A DNA stretch of 6,560 nucleotides from Fimbriimonadia bacterium (GCA_029824495.1 JALGXY010000446.1:1-6560), one strand, 5' to 3'; positions 1 through 5,574 are shown, counted from the first letter of the stretch. Notes: generated by a model from the sequence alone, not told the origin. Numbers and translations are program-made.

Positions 1-47
1 TCGACGTCAAGATCACCGAGTGCACTGACATCGCCCCGCACCTCTGA
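1..47 (+). CDS. C-terminal end of unrecognised gene X (partial)
   Basis: The first full codon is at position 3, and the frame reads DVKITECTDIAPHL before a TGA at 45-47. Only 14 residues are visible, so no family can be named. The call rests on a paralogous match inside the window. Bases 1-36 align with 3049-3084 with three mismatches, two of them silent, and the peptides agree in all but one of the first 11 residues (DVKITECTDIA against DVMITECTDIA). Silent differences of this kind suggest that both stretches descend from coding sequence. A long hairpin 19 bases past the stop fits the end of a transcription unit. Because the gene begins outside the window, its length and function are unknown. 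Confidence 0.6.
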   Translation, partial: DVKITECTDIAPHL

Positions 48-65
48 TCGTTTTCAGCTTCAAAC

Positions 66-102
66 TAGAGAGGGCTCAACCATTTTGGTTGGGCCCTCTC
101 TA
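66..102 (+). terminator. Long hairpin after gene X, probable terminator without a clear T-tract
   Basis: The arms 66-81 and 87-102 pair over 16 bp, with one T.G wobble at 76. The loop is short (ATTTT, whose outer bases can also pair). It starts 19 bases after the gene X stop. The sequence that follows (TGTATTCTCC) is not a real T-tract, so termination efficiency is uncertain. The hairpin could also stabilise the 3' end or act on both strands. Its tip and right arm closely resemble the terminator at 2870-2903. Confidence 0.55.
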
Positions 103-286
103 TGTATTCTCCACCTCTACTGCTGGGATGCTGATGGAGGCTTAGTCTTGGCGTCTTAGCCTCGCCCTCTGGAAGCTCACCTGAGCCGAGTACAACTAGT
201 CCCTGATTCGCGATCGCTATGATCACTCCACTTTCCTAGAGCACGTCAATCTAAGAGAAGGCCAGGCAGCAACGACTAGGCAGCCC
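103..286. other. Non-coding stretch between gene X and the regulator
   Basis: No credible gene is seen here on either strand. It contains an imperfect inverted repeat, 137-145 paired with 155-163 (GAGGCTTAG / CTTAGCCTC, one mismatch, 9-base loop), and a single GCGATCGC octamer at 210-217. Neither has an assignable function. The inverted repeat sits about 125 bases upstream of the -35 box of the regulator, which is far for an operator. Confidence 0.4.
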
Positions 287-315
287 TTGACAAGGCGCCA
301 TCGTAGAGTCATAAT
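287..315 (+). promoter_or_regulatory. Sigma-70 type promoter of the winged-helix regulator
   Basis: A perfect -35 box TTGACA (287-292) is followed by a 17-base spacer and a -10 box CATAAT (310-315, 5 of 6 consensus bases). Transcription would start near 322 and give a leader of about 24 bases, which includes the AAGGAA ribosome site at 330-335. Box quality, spacing and distance to the gene all agree. This is the best promoter in the window. Confidence 0.8.
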
Positions 316-345
316 AAGACAGGGATAACAAGGAATCCCAATCAT

Positions 346-969
346 ATGAAAGCGAAATTCCCAGGGCAGGCTCTTCATATTCTGTACGACGAAAATCAGA
401 TTCGAGTGCTCGCGTCTGTGCCCTGCAGTGACGTCTACTCAATCATGTTGCCGACGGAAGCGACTTCGATTCGTGAAATCGCTTTAGAGCTCGGGAAGAG
501 TGCGGCATCTGTAGGTGAACAGATCGCAAAACTGCAGGACGCTGGTCTAGTAATCAAAGCCGGAATTCGCAAGAGGCGCTCAAGGGTTGAGCAGCTTTAC
601 ACGATGAGCTCGATGAGCGCTTCTCACAATACAGAAAGGATCTCCCCTGAAGTGGCAGACCTGCTTGCCAAGCAGTTCAGAGGCACGATGAGAGAAGCTG
701 AACGGCAGCAGGCGAAGTATCTTGAGGCAAGAAGCCATGAGAACTCATTTCGCCTCTATGGCTTCTACGTTTGGTCTTCGGTCTACCTGTCCCCTGAAAA
801 CAGCTTGAAGGTGCGCGAAGCGATGGGCAATGTCCACGACCTGATTAATCAGCTCGGTGAAACAGACCCTGAGAATCGAGAAGGTGGGCAGTTCACACGC
901 GTCAAGATGACGACAATGATGTTCCCGACAATGCTGGAGAGCAAGAAGATCATCGACGAGAATTCCTGA
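346..969 (+). CDS. Winged helix-turn-helix transcriptional regulator (ArsR-like)
   Basis: This 207-residue protein is probably a cytoplasmic DNA-binding regulator. Residues about 18-88 read as a winged helix: an N-terminal helix (NQIRVLASVP), then SIREIALELGKSAASVGEQIAKLQDAGLV as helix-turn-helix, then a basic wing (residues 72-81, rich in R and K) ending in EQLY. This is the usual layout of ArsR/MarR-like regulators. Residues about 100-195 form a mostly helical C-terminal domain that I do not recognise; it may dimerise or bind a ligand. No metal-binding cysteine pair is seen (the single Cys is residue 27), so metal sensing is unlikely. The ATG at 346 is supported by AAGGAA 10 bases upstream and by the promoter at 287-315. 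The gene ends at its own strong terminator, so it is not co-transcribed efficiently with the hydrolase gene downstream. Regulation of that neighbour is only an inference. Confidence 0.8.
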   Translation: MKAKFPGQALHILYDENQIRVLASVPCSDVYSIMLPTEATSIREIALELGKSAASVGEQIAKLQDAGLVIKAGIRKRRSRVEQLYTMSSMSASHNTERISPEVADLLAKQFRGTMREAERQQAKYLEARSHENSFRLYGFYVWSSVYLSPENSLKVREAMGNVHDLINQLGETDPENREGGQFTRVKMTTMMFPTMLESKKIIDENS

Positions 970-975
970 ACCTAG

Positions 976-1000
976 AACGGGACCTTATCCCGTTTTTTTT
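976..1000 (+). terminator. Intrinsic terminator of the regulator gene
   Basis: The hairpin AACGGGA (976-982) / TCCCGTT (988-994) has a 5-base loop and runs directly into eight T residues (993-1000). It starts 7 bases after the stop codon. Confidence 0.9.
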
Positions 1001-1013
1001 GGAATAAAATCTG

Positions 1014-1047
1014 TATACTTGTTTTTGGTAAGAAATCCGGGCATACT
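1014..1047 (+). promoter_or_regulatory. Candidate promoter region of the repeat/hydrolase gene
   Basis: Two weak options are seen after the terminator. One is TTGTTT (1019-1024), a 17-base spacer and CATACT (1042-1047). The other is TATACT (1014-1019) with no good -35 box. The strong terminator just upstream means the next gene needs a promoter in this gap, but the exact boxes are uncertain. Confidence 0.35.
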
Positions 1048-1079
1048 GCAATCATAAGTTGTGCCCTGAGCTGTGCAAC

Positions 1080-1085
1080 AAAGGA
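1080..1085 (+). promoter_or_regulatory. Ribosome binding site that sets the hydrolase start
   Basis: AAAGGA lies 8 bases before the ATG at 1094. The alternative in-frame GTG at 1073 lies upstream of this site and has no such motif. The ATG start also gives a normal signal peptide. Confidence 0.8.
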
Positions 1086-1093
1086 TTGAAACG

Positions 1094-2845
1094 ATGAAAA
1101 CGAACGGAACCTGGACTGGCAGAACAGTCGGCCTGCTGATGCTTGGAGTGCTCTCTTCCACATGCTTGGCGGATGGAGAGCGAAGCCTCACAGATAAGAC
1201 CGGTCACAGATATGCCTCCAATGTGAGCGAAACAACAATTGACGATATCGTTGCTAAGGGATATCGTATGACGGACATTGAGGTTGTCTCCACAGGCCCT
1301 CACAGATATACGGCCAGCTTCGTTAGGAACTCTGGCAGCTATCAGTCCGGCTGGTGGTGGAAAGCCAATCAGTCTGAAGCGGAAATGACCGCGTTTCTGA
1401 CTCAGAAGGAAGCGCGGATCATTGATATCGAAACCTATTTTGTCAATGGCAAGCGCCGATACGCCTTTGTCGCTCTTCCTAATCCGAGCCGGGAATTCAA
1501 GGCCTGGTGGTGGTTCGCAGACAAGTCCTGGGATGAAATGAAGGCCTTCTACAATCTGAAGAACGGTCGGCTTATCGATGTTGATGTCGAAAAGATCAAG
1601 GGCAAGCGACGATACTCTGGGATCGTCATTCCTAACACTGGGCAAGATCATAAGAAGTGGCGAGTCTTCAGCAACATCAAGTCCAAAGAGGTTCGAGAGC
1701 TGCTTGACGATGGCGGAATTCGAGAAACCAAGTGGCGTCTCGTTGATTTGGAGCGGCTCGGCAGCGACAGATTTGCAGGGCTTATGGAAGAGAGTGAAGG
1801 CCAGGCGTGGTGGTGGTTCACGAACAAAGACTGGGAAGAGGTCAAGAGGCTCCAAGGTCAGTACGCCTCACGGATTTTTGATATCGAAAGACATACGCAG
1901 GGCAACAAAGTCCGATTCGATATCCTGGTCCTGAACAACTCCAACCCACTTGAGTGGCGGATGGGCCAGTGGCTGCGTGGAAACTCAGATGGAACCAGAG
2001 GATTCATGCTGAAAGAGGTCAACGGCCCTACTTTGGGTTCGATTCTTCCCGACTTCCGCACCTACCCTGCAAGTACGAATAAGGTTCTCCAGCACTACTA
2101 CTGGTCCGCCCGGGTCGGAACACAAATCGATCCTCTGACGGTGATGCCGCTTTACACGAATCACACAGATGACACCCATGACCCGGAAGACATTCTCCAG
2201 TGGTCGCTCATGCAGCAGGTCACACAGTGGATGATGTGGAACTCAGGAAACACATCTTCAAATGGCCTCCAGGATCTGGCCGGGAATGGAAATGGAGTCC
2301 TTGGCCGAAAGAACATCAATGAGTTTGGCTGGAATGTGCTCGGCCTCACCGATGATTTCCAGTTCTTCCATAAGTACGCGGATGGTGCTGACAGCAACGA
2401 TCCTGCCAACCGATTCACGATGCGCCAGATCACCAAACTCTACGAAGCGTTTGGCAATGGTGTTGGACTGAACAACTCTCAGTGGGACTGGATGCATGAC
2501 AACATGCTCAACCGTGACGCAACTGTCAACCCGTCCTTCCGAGATGGCGTGAGGAGCATCATGGATTTCGAAGGACAAGCGATCGGCCTGACGATCAACG
2601 ATGTCGATGACGTTTGGGACGTAACCACGATGGTCTGGAAACCAGGCAATGTCTCTGGCTACAGCTCAGCTGCTGGTTGGATTAGGCTGCCATACAAGAC
2701 TCAGAATGGCATCGTGTTTCGAGAGTTTGCCCTAGGCGGGTTCATTCATGACTTCACCGTTGCAAATGACGCCAGCGTCAGCGGAACGATCATGCCAGAG
2801 ATCCTTCGAGACGAAATCGCAGACATGCTTGAAACCTGGATTTAG
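1094..2845 (+). CDS. Secreted Trp-rich repeat protein with C-terminal beta-lactamase-like serine hydrolase domain
   Basis: 583 residues from the ATG at 1094. Residues 1-26 form a signal peptide (hydrophobic core TVGLLMLGVL, likely cleavage after SSTCLA). Cys24 is preceded by Thr, which argues against a lipoprotein. Residues about 58-284 hold roughly 4.5 repeats of 46-55 residues. Each starts like RIIDIE (at about 58, 108, 159, 214 and 260), and most carry a WWW cluster (87-89, 138-140, 239-241; reduced to W189 in the third). Residues about 300-583 resemble the class A beta-lactamase/PBP fold: S327-T-N-K330 (SxxK nucleophile), S384-G-N386 (SxN) and K516-P-G518 (KxG). From memory, the closest architecture is the bacterial tandem repeat domain (BTRD1) fused to a beta-lactamase domain, related to fungal polyglycine hydrolases, whose N-terminal half is a Trp-rich propeller. 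That implies an extracytoplasmic serine peptidase or esterase rather than an antibiotic-resistance enzyme; the substrate is unknown. A regulator gene lies just upstream, and the gene ends at its own terminator. Confidence 0.8.
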   Translation: MKTNGTWTGRTVGLLMLGVLSSTCLADGERSLTDKTGHRYASNVSETTIDDIVAKGYRMTDIEVVSTGPHRYTASFVRNSGSYQSGWWWKANQSEAEMTAFLTQKEARIIDIETYFVNGKRRYAFVALPNPSREFKAWWWFADKSWDEMKAFYNLKNGRLIDVDVEKIKGKRRYSGIVIPNTGQDHKKWRVFSNIKSKEVRELLDDGGIRETKWRLVDLERLGSDRFAGLMEESEGQAWWWFTNKDWEEVKRLQGQYASRIFDIERHTQGNKVRFDILVLNNSNPLEWRMGQWLRGNSDGTRGFMLKEVNGPTLGSILPDFRTYPASTNKVLQHYYWSARVGTQIDPLTVMPLYTNHTDDTHDPEDILQWSLMQQVTQWMMWNSGNTSSNGLQDLAGNGNGVLGRKNINEFGWNVLGLTDDFQFFHKYADGADSNDPANRFTMRQITKLYEAFGNGVGLNNSQWDWMHDNMLNRDATVNPSFRDGVRSIMDFEGQAIGLTINDVDDVWDVTTMVWKPGNVSGYSSAAGWIRLPYKTQNGIVFREFALGGFIHDFTVANDASVSGTIMPEILRDEIADMLETWI

Positions 2846-2869
2846 AACCTAATCCTAAGCATCGAGTCA

Positions 2870-2903
2870 AGGGCCTGACCATTTGGTTGGGCCCTGATTT
2901 TTT
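2870..2903 (+). terminator. Intrinsic terminator of the repeat/hydrolase gene
   Basis: AGGGCCTGACC (2870-2880) pairs with GGTTGGGCCCT (2885-2895) over 11 bp including two G.U wobbles, with the loop ATTT. Six T residues follow at 2898-2903. It starts 25 bases after the stop codon. Confidence 0.88.
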
Positions 2904-2915
2904 GTTGGAGCACTC

Positions 2916-3221
2916 TTGAATCAGGTGGGGTTGAGGCGAGACGGATCTGATGACAGGCCAAGTTTTATGCTGGCGAAATGGGCTGCGATCCGCTATGAGA
3001 ACGAGATGCCAGGCAAGGCGTTCGTCAGCGAGCTTGTAAAGCGTGGCATCGACGTCATGATTACCGAGTGCACCGACATCGCCCTCATCTTAACCCCTCT
3101 CTCCAAGCTTTGGGAGAGGGGCCATTCCCTCTACTCCTTTTATCAGAAGGGAGGAGGGGGTGCGGGGGGAGGAGGGTCCGAATTGCAGGCGGGAGCGCCG
3201 ACATTTCTGAGTTTGAGATAG
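2916..3221 (+). pseudogene. Remnant of a second copy of gene X, reading into a dispersed repeat
   Basis: The open frame from the TTG at 2916 (GGAG 5 bases upstream; in-frame stop at 2895) has two unlike parts. Residues 1 to about 57 look like ordinary protein and end in IDVMITECTDIA, which matches the C-terminus of gene X at the window start. At 3085 the match stops: where gene X continues PHL and stops, this copy runs on through about 45 low-complexity residues (GGGGAGGGG and similar) that simply translate the G-rich repeat at 3094-3200. The likely history is duplication of gene X, with loss of its 5' part, followed by insertion or recombination of the repeat at the 3' end, which removed the stop. 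A short expressed protein from the TTG cannot be excluded. Confidence 0.6.
3094..3200 (+). repeat. Dispersed G-rich repeat, copy A (two modules)
   Basis: The first module is a hairpin: CCCCTCTC (3094-3101) pairs with GAGAGGGG (3114-3121), with partial pairing inside the loop. The second module has a pyrimidine-rich left arm (3127-3140) and then a 52-bp core (3149-3200), repeated at 4293-4344 with two differences. The core begins with four G-runs (3149-3151, 3156-3160, 3164-3169, 3174-3176) spaced by 3-4 bases and ends with a 4-bp hairpin, GGCG/CGCC, around a GGAG loop. The form resembles REP-like intergenic palindromic repeats. No transposase is nearby. Confidence 0.8.
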
Positions 3222-3239
3222 GAAGAGTACAAAAGCGGA

Positions 3240-4130
3240 CTATCGTTGACCCACCAGCCTAGGCCTCAATGAAATTGAGGTCAAATTTGCAGCCTTTGGC
3301 ATGACGTCCCACCTCTGGCCTGTCTTCCAGTTGCCTACCCAGCCTTCGTTCGCCCATTCGAACTTTCCCGATTCGTATTCATCAATCATTTTCTCTTCGG
3401 TACGGGCGCAGTAGAAGGCGATTTTGGGGTGAAACTCAAACTGAGCGGCATAGTGAATCAAGACTTCGGGGTCGGCAAGATTGTCTCCAAATCGATAGAT
3501 GGTGCCGAAGGTGCCCGCATTGAAAGATTCATAACCAACTCCGTAATGCAGGTCACCAGTTCCAGATATCTGAAGCCTAGGGTACTGGTTCGAACTGTCA
3601 GGAACATTCGGCCACGGGATCACTCTGTCATCGTCTGGGATTTCGAATCCGCCTTCTTTTTTCCAATGCGCATCGCTCGCGTACCCATCTCTTCTGGTGC
3701 TCAGTGCCTCCTCCCAGATTGAATAGGGGTCATCAGCATTGGAGAGCTCAACAGGAGCCTGGACCAGTGCTCTACCGAGAACATTCGGTGGCTTAAGCTG
3801 CTCACCAGGCGCGGATACTGTTCGACGCCAAGTACGTAGATTTAGGACGACCCTGCGCATTTGAGCATCTCGTCTAGGAGCCCATTGGTTGTAGCGGGTG
3901 GGACCAGATTCAACCCACTGCAGCTCGTCACGAGCGACCCAGCGGACGTCCGTACAGATCGCTTTTGAGTTGGTCAAACGCTCAGCCGGCTGCCCTGGAC
4001 CTCGCCAGAGGTAGACGTCATAGGTGCTCCTCGCTTTTCCCGGAAGATAGACCCGGGCGGTGAAAGCAGCCTGTGGAACATCTCCTGAGCTGAAGGCAAT
4101 CAGCCCGATAAGGGCGACCGAAGTGACCAT
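3240..4130 (-). CDS. Probable exported protein with TolB/PD40-like beta-propeller sequence
   Basis: 296 residues from the ATG at 4130. Upstream of that ATG the frame stays open to a GTG at 4403, but the extra 91 residues are a translation of the G-rich repeat and the terminator flank (PPPPAPPPP). AAGG 5 bases before the ATG supports the shorter start. Residues 1 to about 21 (MVTSVALIGLIAFSSG...) look like an export signal, although the n-region lacks the usual positive charge. Residues about 25-75 resemble a TolB/PD40-type propeller strand set: YDVYLWRGPGQPAERLTN followed by DVRWVARDELQWVE. The rest is rich in Trp, Tyr and Asp, has two cysteines (59 and 241), and contains no catalytic motif I recognise. 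Function is unknown; a periplasmic or surface binding role is an inference. The gene stands alone between two direct repeats, and I see no convincing promoter or terminator for it. Confidence 0.7.
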   Translation of the reverse strand: MVTSVALIGLIAFSSGDVPQAAFTARVYLPGKARSTYDVYLWRGPGQPAERLTNSKAICTDVRWVARDELQWVESGPTRYNQWAPRRDAQMRRVVLNLRTWRRTVSAPGEQLKPPNVLGRALVQAPVELSNADDPYSIWEEALSTRRDGYASDAHWKKEGGFEIPDDDRVIPWPNVPDSSNQYPRLQISGTGDLHYGVGYESFNAGTFGTIYRFGDNLADPEVLIHYAAQFEFHPKIAFYCARTEEKMIDEYESGKFEWANEGWVGNWKTGQRWDVMPKAANLTSISLRPRLVGQR

Positions 4131-4265
4131 TCCAACCTTAGGATACGCTAGATGCCGAAAACACTGGAATACTGGATGACCCCTCCGTCGATCAGCTTCT
4201 TGGCGGATCCTCAACTGTGGGGCTGTGGTTTGGGAGTCAGTGGACCAAAGCTGGTATTGCCTAGT

Positions 4266-4344
4266 CCCCCTCCTCCTTTTTGCAGAGCGAAAGGGAGGAG
4301 GGGGTGCAGGGGGAGGAGGGTCCGAATTGCAGGCGGGAACGCCG
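4266..4344 (+). repeat. Dispersed G-rich repeat, copy B
   Basis: The 52-bp core at 4293-4344 matches copy A (3149-3200) at 50 positions and has the same orientation. Its left arm CCCCCTCCTCC (4266-4276) pairs perfectly with GGAGGAGGGGG (4294-4304) across a 17-base loop. The second G-block (4309-4320) could pair with the left arm instead. The four G-runs (4293-4295, 4300-4304, 4309-4313, 4318-4320) fit the G-quadruplex consensus. The terminal GGCG/CGCC stem is kept, with the loop changed to GGAA. The copy lies 136-214 bases upstream of the start of the minus-strand gene at 4130. Confidence 0.85.
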
Positions 4345-4405
4345 GCAACACAGTTACGGGTCACGGATAAGACCTGCCCGCAGCCTAGGGCCTTGAAGTT
4401 CACAC

Positions 4406-4438
4406 AAAAACCGCCCCCTGTTCAAGAAACAGGGGGCG
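4406..4438 (-). terminator. Strong intrinsic terminator of the lipoprotein operon
   Basis: CGCCCCCTGTT (4412-4422) and AACAGGGGGCG (4428-4438) form a perfect 11-bp stem with a 5-base loop. On the minus strand a T-tract of five follows (complement of 4406-4410), two bases after the stem. It starts 17 bases past the stop of the downstream lipoprotein gene and faces that operon. Confidence 0.9.
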
Positions 4439-4454
4439 ATTATTGAGGCAGCGA

Positions 4455-4982
4455 TCAGCCGCCCAGCGGTGCATCAAAGTTGAAGATGTCTCGGATCAAA
4501 ACCCAAGAGCCATCATCCTGCTTTTCGCGAACCTCGACGAATTTCGCCGTCGATTCGACATCACCGACTTTCGGAACCTGCATCACCAGAGTCACTGAGC
4601 CGCGCACCACTGCCGTATCGCCATAGATCACTCCTTCATGGACCGCTGAAGAAATGCTGGAAAGAGGCGGCAACGCGGCAAACACCTCGACAATCGCATC
4701 ACGACCTTCGGCCATAGGAGCATCTTGAGGAAGCAGCACTGCATCTTCTGAGAAGCATGAGCCGACCGCCTCCATATCTCCGGCAAGCATCGCTTCGCTC
4801 AGTTTATTGGAGACGGCCTGCTGCACGGCAAGCTCATCTGCGGTCATCGCGCGAGCGTCAGCCGGCGGCTCTGCTTTCGGCGCAGGTTTGGTCTCCGGAA
4901 CCGAAGACTGTGTGCACGATACGGCCAGCACCAGAGAGGCAGCTGCGAACAAGGTCGGCAGACTCTTGTTTGACCTCATCAT
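4455..4982 (-). CDS. SnoaL/DUF4440-like (NTF2-fold) lipoprotein, second of a tandem pair
   Basis: 175 residues. A signal peptide ends in LAVSC, giving a likely lipid-modified Cys23, followed by a Pro/Ala/Lys linker (about 24-43). The cone-shaped NTF2-like domain (about 45-172) shows the usual DUF4440/SgcJ landmarks: LAGDMEAVGSCFSEDAVLLPQD, then a GRDAI step, then HEG...GDTAVVRG and a C-terminal DGSWVLIRDIFN strand. Members of this fold are either small-molecule enzymes or binding domains, and nothing here shows which. About half the residues match the adjacent gene, so the two arose by tandem duplication. The start overlaps the upstream stop as ATGA (4982-4979), which suggests translational coupling. 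GAGG at 4990-4987 is only 4 bases from the first ATG and 7 from the second (4979), so the protein may begin at Met2. The lipobox has Ala instead of Leu at -3. Confidence 0.85.
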   Translation of the reverse strand: MMRSNKSLPTLFAAASLVLAVSCTQSSVPETKPAPKAEPPADARAMTADELAVQQAVSNKLSEAMLAGDMEAVGSCFSEDAVLLPQDAPMAEGRDAIVEVFAALPPLSSISSAVHEGVIYGDTAVVRGSVTLVMQVPKVGDVESTAKFVEVREKQDDGSWVLIRDIFNFDAPLGG

Positions 4983-5515
4983 TCAGCCTCCGATGTGTCT
5001 GGCACAGGTGCGTCGTAGTTGAAGATGTCCCATTTAATCAGCCAGGAGCCGTCTTCCTGCTTTTCGCGGACCTCCATGTATTTGGCGTGTGAGACGACAT
5101 CCTCGCCCTCGACGGTGACTGTCAACGTGGCAGTTCCCCGGGTCACCGCTGTATCGCCCATCAGGATGCCTTCGTGGATTGTCGCTTCAAAACCTGCGAG
5201 CGGGGGGAACTGGGTGAACAGTGCAGCAATCTCGTCTCTTCCCGACACCATCGGCATATCCTGAGGCAGTACAGCCGCGTCTTCGGTGAAGAGAGCACCC
5301 GTAGCATCTGCGTCGCCAGCAAGAAAGCCCACGGCAAACTCGTCGGTGATCGCCTGCTGTTCTGCAAGCTCGTCGGCAGTCATTGCACGGGCGGTTGGCT
5401 GAGCTTCTGGCTCAGGTGTATCTGTCTCTTCGACAGCTGCTGGAGCGCAGCCAACAGCAATCACTGCAGCCATCAAAGAAGCAATAGCGCCGGATCTTGT
5501 CGGTCTTAATCGCAT
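4979..5515 (-). CDS. SnoaL/DUF4440-like (NTF2-fold) lipoprotein, first of a tandem pair
   Basis: 178 residues. An Arg-rich n-region (MRLRPTR), a hydrophobic core and IAVGC mark a lipoprotein signal with Cys23, again with Ala at -3. An acidic Glu/Thr/Pro linker (about 28-42) precedes the NTF2-like domain (about 44-170) with LAGDADATGALFTEDAAVLPQD, GRDEI, HEG, GDTAVTRG and DGSWLIKWDIFN. The linker is acidic where that of the paralogue is more basic, while the domains stay alike, so the two may sit in different envelope surroundings or bind different partners. The tail (PVPDTSEAE) is longer than in the paralogue. This is the promoter-proximal gene: a TATAAT box ends 8 bases before the ATG, and there is no Shine-Dalgarno sequence between them. 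Function is unknown beyond the fold. Confidence 0.85.
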   Translation of the reverse strand: MRLRPTRSGAIASLMAAVIAVGCAPAAVEETDTPEPEAQPTARAMTADELAEQQAITDEFAVGFLAGDADATGALFTEDAAVLPQDMPMVSGRDEIAALFTQFPPLAGFEATIHEGILMGDTAVTRGTATLTVTVEGEDVVSHAKYMEVREKQEDGSWLIKWDIFNYDAPVPDTSEAE

Positions 5516-5523
5516 GACTGTTC

Positions 5524-5553
5524 ATTATAAGGGAGCAGCCTCGAAAAAACCAA
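5524..5553 (-). promoter_or_regulatory. Promoter of the lipoprotein pair, likely leaderless
   Basis: On the minus strand a perfect TATAAT occupies 5529-5524, with a weak -35 TTGGTT at 5553-5548 and an 18-base spacer. The usual start point, about 7 bases past the -10 box, would be near 5517, two bases before the ATG at 5515. No ribosome site is present in that space, so the transcript would be leaderless. Confidence 0.6.
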
Positions 5554-5573
5554 AAATCGCCCTTGGACAGGCC
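5544..5573 (-). terminator. Weak intrinsic terminator after the pseudopilin gene
   Basis: Just past the pseudopilin stop, the minus strand can form a short GCCT/AGGGC stem with one bulge and a 5-base loop (about 5573-5559). Two T-runs follow (complement of 5552-5556 and 5544-5549). The stem is poor, but the T-tract is good. The T-rich part overlaps the -35 region of the lipoprotein promoter. Confidence 0.4.
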
Positions 5574-5574
5574 T

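Noticed and set aside
210..217. GCGATCGC octamer (the HIP1 palindrome of cyanobacteria)
   Set aside because: A single occurrence in 6.5 kb is compatible with chance, and nothing else in the window suggests a cyanobacterium.
1073..1093. GTG start 7 codons upstream of the hydrolase ATG
   Set aside because: The AAAGGA ribosome site lies after this GTG and at ideal distance from the ATG at 1094, which also gives a normal signal peptide.
1052..1855. Long minus-strand open frame (267 residues) opposite the hydrolase gene
   Set aside because: It lies antisense to a gene with clear domains, has no ribosome site or recognisable motif, and fits a shadow of the biased codon use on the plus strand.
3264..3280. 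CCTCAAT/ATTGAGG hairpin near the end of the minus-strand gene at 3240
   Set aside because: It is inside the coding sequence and no T-tract follows on the minus strand, so it is not a convincing terminator.
3094..4344. Composite transposon or CRISPR made from the two repeats
   Set aside because: There are only two copies, 1.1 kb apart, with no transposase, target-site duplication or regularly spaced array. A REP-like dispersed repeat explains them better.
4131..4403. N-terminal extension of the exported propeller-like protein, starting at a GTG at 4403
   Set aside because: The 91 extra residues translate repeat copy B and the terminator flank (Pro-rich, low complexity), and the GTG sits next to the T-tract of a terminator. 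The ATG at 4130 has AAGG 5 bases before it and begins a hydrophobic signal-like segment.
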